64,000 nt of DNA, from positions 1 to 64,000 of the forward strand of contig JAFVXE010000061.1 of the NCBI GenBank assembly GCA_017501255.1, given 5' to 3'. The translations under genes and the position numbers were made by a program. This DNA is from Clostridia bacterium. GTDB taxonomy: Bacteria; Bacillota; Clostridia; Christensenellales; Aristaeellaceae. How positions within the stretch are numbered: position 1 is the stretch's first letter; the number at the start of each line of letters is the position of its first letter. Below are positions 62,538-64,000 of the stretch, in pieces. The notes below the pieces were generated by a model. That model ran no database searches. It was not told the DNA's origin and was given only the letters and a program-made list of their open reading frames with translations.

Positions 62538-64000
62538 TTACAGACGCTGCAGGGCCTTGCGCACTGCGCCGGGGCCGGTGAGCATATCCGCCAGCAGATT
62601 TTCCACCTTCTCAGCCAGACCGGCGTTGACCAGATTGACGCCAAAGATGACCGGGTTGCTCAGGATGGGCTGCAGAGCGGCCTTTGCACTGGTGGGCACA
62701 CCGGGCTGCACCGAAGCCAGAGCGGCTTTCAGGGACTCCATCATGGGGTCGGGGCTGACCGGCATGGGCTGGCCGTTGTCATCCACTGCCAGCAGATAGC
62801 GCAGCCAACCTGCCAGCGCCAGCGGAATGGCTTTCAGATCGGCAGCGTTGAGGGTGGGGCTCATCATGTAGCTCTTGATGGTCTCGCCAAAACGGATCGG
62901 GATCTTCTGGCTGGTATCGGTGGCGATGCGCTGGGGGGTATCAGGAATGAAGGGGTTGGGCAGGCGCTCTTCCAGCACTTCCTTCAGGAAATCAGCAGGA
63001 TTCAGGATGCCGGGGTCGGTCACCACGGGCATACCTTCCACATAGCCGATGGTCTCCACCAGCTTTTTCAGATCAGGATCCTTCATCTCGGCAGCGATGG
63101 TATCATAGCCCAAAAGGCAGCCGAACACAGCCAGCGCCGTATGCAGGGGGTTGAGGCAGGTGGTCACCTTCATGCGCTCGGTGGCGTTGACGGTATCCCG
63201 GTCGGTCATGTACACACCGGCCTTTTCCAAAGCAGGGCGCCCATTGGGGAAGCGATCTTCCACCACCAGATACTGGGGGGCTTCAGCGTTGACAAAGGGA
63301 GCGATGTAGGTGTTGCGGCTGGTGATAACAGCGCCCATGTCCTCCACGCCAGCCTCTTCCAGCTGCTGGGTGATCACATCGGCGGGGCGGGGCGTGATCT
63401 TGTCAATCATGCTCCAGGGGAAGGAAACCTGCTTTTCATCGGACAGGTAAGCCACAAATTCGGCAGGCACCAGCTTGGCATCGCACCAGGCCTGCGCCAC
63501 ATCCAGCACCGCCTGACGGAGCTTTTCGCCGTTGTGGCTGCAATTATCCATGCTGACCAGCGCAATGGGGAACGCACCTGCCTGATAGCGGGCATACATC
63601 AGGGAAGCTACGCAAGCCATGGCATGATGGGGATCTTCGGGCCCGGCAGCCATATCGTTTTTGACGATCTGCATCAGATTGCCCGCCATATCCCGCAGGG
63701 CATAGCCCTTCTCGGTGATGGTGAAGCTGGCCATCTGCAGGCTTTCCTTGGCAAAAGCGTTTTTCAGTTCTGCCCAGTCCTCACCAAAAGCGGTGCCCGC
63801 TTTGAGGCCCTTGGCAAGGCTGGCCACAATCTCCTTATTGGTGGAGCCGTCAGCCCGCAGGGTCACGTTCATGGTAAGGCTGTCGTAGGGAGCATAAATC
63901 TTGTCGATGATGTCAAAATCGAAGGTCTCAGCCGCAATAATGCCGCTTTTTTCCAGACCCATCTCGAGCAGCCGCTGCTGCAAAACAGCAATGAAGCCGC
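62538..64000 (-). CDS. Mannitol dehydrogenase-family fructuronate/mannonate reductase-like protein (N-terminus missing)
   Basis: Long-chain dehydrogenase of the UxuB/mannitol dehydrogenase group; about 487 residues are visible and the frame continues past the right edge, so some 50 N-terminal residues with the start of the Rossmann fold are missing. Family marks are ALVSMDNCSHNGEKLRQAVL (D-N-x-x-x-N-G), YIAPFVNAEAPQYLVVEDRF and the catalytic-lysine region MKVTTCLNPLHTALAVFGCL (here N-x-x-H-T-A). It would reduce fructuronate to mannonate with NADH, the step after glucuronate isomerisation. It lies upstream of the FCD-type regulator. Confidence 0.88.
   Translation of the reverse strand, partial: GFIAVLQQRLLEMGLEKSGIIAAETFDFDIIDKIYAPYDSLTMNVTLRADGSTNKEIVASLAKGLKAGTAFGEDWAELKNAFAKESLQMASFTITEKGYALRDMAGNLMQIVKNDMAAGPEDPHHAMACVASLMYARYQAGAFPIALVSMDNCSHNGEKLRQAVLDVAQAWCDAKLVPAEFVAYLSDEKQVSFPWSMIDKITPRPADVITQQLEEAGVEDMGAVITSRNTYIAPFVNAEAPQYLVVEDRFPNGRPALEKAGVYMTDRDTVNATERMKVTTCLNPLHTALAVFGCLLGYDTIAAEMKDPDLKKLVETIGYVEGMPVVTDPGILNPADFLKEVLEERLPNPFIPDTPQRIATDTSQKIPIRFGETIKSYMMSPTLNAADLKAIPLALAGWLRYLLAVDDNGQPMPVSPDPMMESLKAALASVQPGVPTSAKAALQPILSNPVIFGVNLVNAGLAEKVENLLADMLTGPGAVRKALQRL

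Overview
The window looks like a chromosomal segment of a GC-rich anaerobic Clostridia-type bacterium (Bacillota), probably a gut or rumen fibre degrader. The evidence is the upp-atpI-atpBEFHAGD order, the rplU-prp-rpmA operon in which L27 carries the N-terminal extension cut by Prp, strong AGGAGG ribosome sites, TTGACA/TATAAT promoters with 17-base spacers, a PdaB-like deacetylase, and a set of intracellular xylan-oligosaccharide enzymes. Family names come from recognising motifs by eye; no database search was possible. No rRNA, tRNA, CRISPR array, insertion sequence or prophage was seen.

Layout. 1-6827 (minus): upp and the F-type ATP synthase operon, cut by the left edge inside atpD. The c subunit carries two carboxylates, a pattern known from Na+-driven rotors. 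7021-10689 (minus): an acetyltransferase and an EndoQ-like PHP nuclease fused to a UvrD-type helicase; a one-base deletion in the Walker A motif splits the fusion into two frames. 10813-11926 (plus): rplU-prp-rpmA with a structured leader. 11964-16785 (plus): DUF554, S-adenosylhomocysteine hydrolase, then metNIQ. metNIQ follows a 25-codon leader ORF rich in Met and Cys codons and mutually exclusive RNA hairpins, which together look like a ribosome-mediated attenuator. 16782-21076 (minus): a three-gene flavoprotein operon of the glycerol-3-phosphate dehydrogenase type, followed by a membrane-anchored VanY-like pseudoenzyme whose start codon lies in a perfect hairpin. 21308-22504 (plus): isocitrate dehydrogenase. 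22590-24641 (minus): an XRE regulator with three small membrane proteins, two of them very small, then DUF951-lepB. 24822-33769 (minus): an oligopeptide ABC transporter in which four of five components are unusually large. 34169-36781 (plus): an ABC exporter and a short-chain dehydrogenase.

36859-64000 is mostly carbohydrate metabolism. GH39, GH67 alpha-glucuronidase, GH8 exo-oligoxylanase, GH2 and GH1 enzymes all lack signal peptides. They sit with a heterodimeric ABC exporter, a sugar-isomerase-like protein, an FMN-dependent oxidase-like protein, a FadR-type GntR regulator and a fructuronate/mannonate reductase-like enzyme cut by the right edge. Together they suggest cytoplasmic breakdown of imported glucuronoxylan oligosaccharides to xylose and hexuronate. 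Housekeeping genes (polysaccharide deacetylase, tandem-OB SSB, D-2-hydroxyacid dehydrogenase, DAO-Rieske protein, PHP phosphoesterase) are interspersed.

Most operons end in clear intrinsic terminators, several of them bidirectional between converging genes. Start codons were chosen from ribosome-site spacing and often lie inside the longest open frame.
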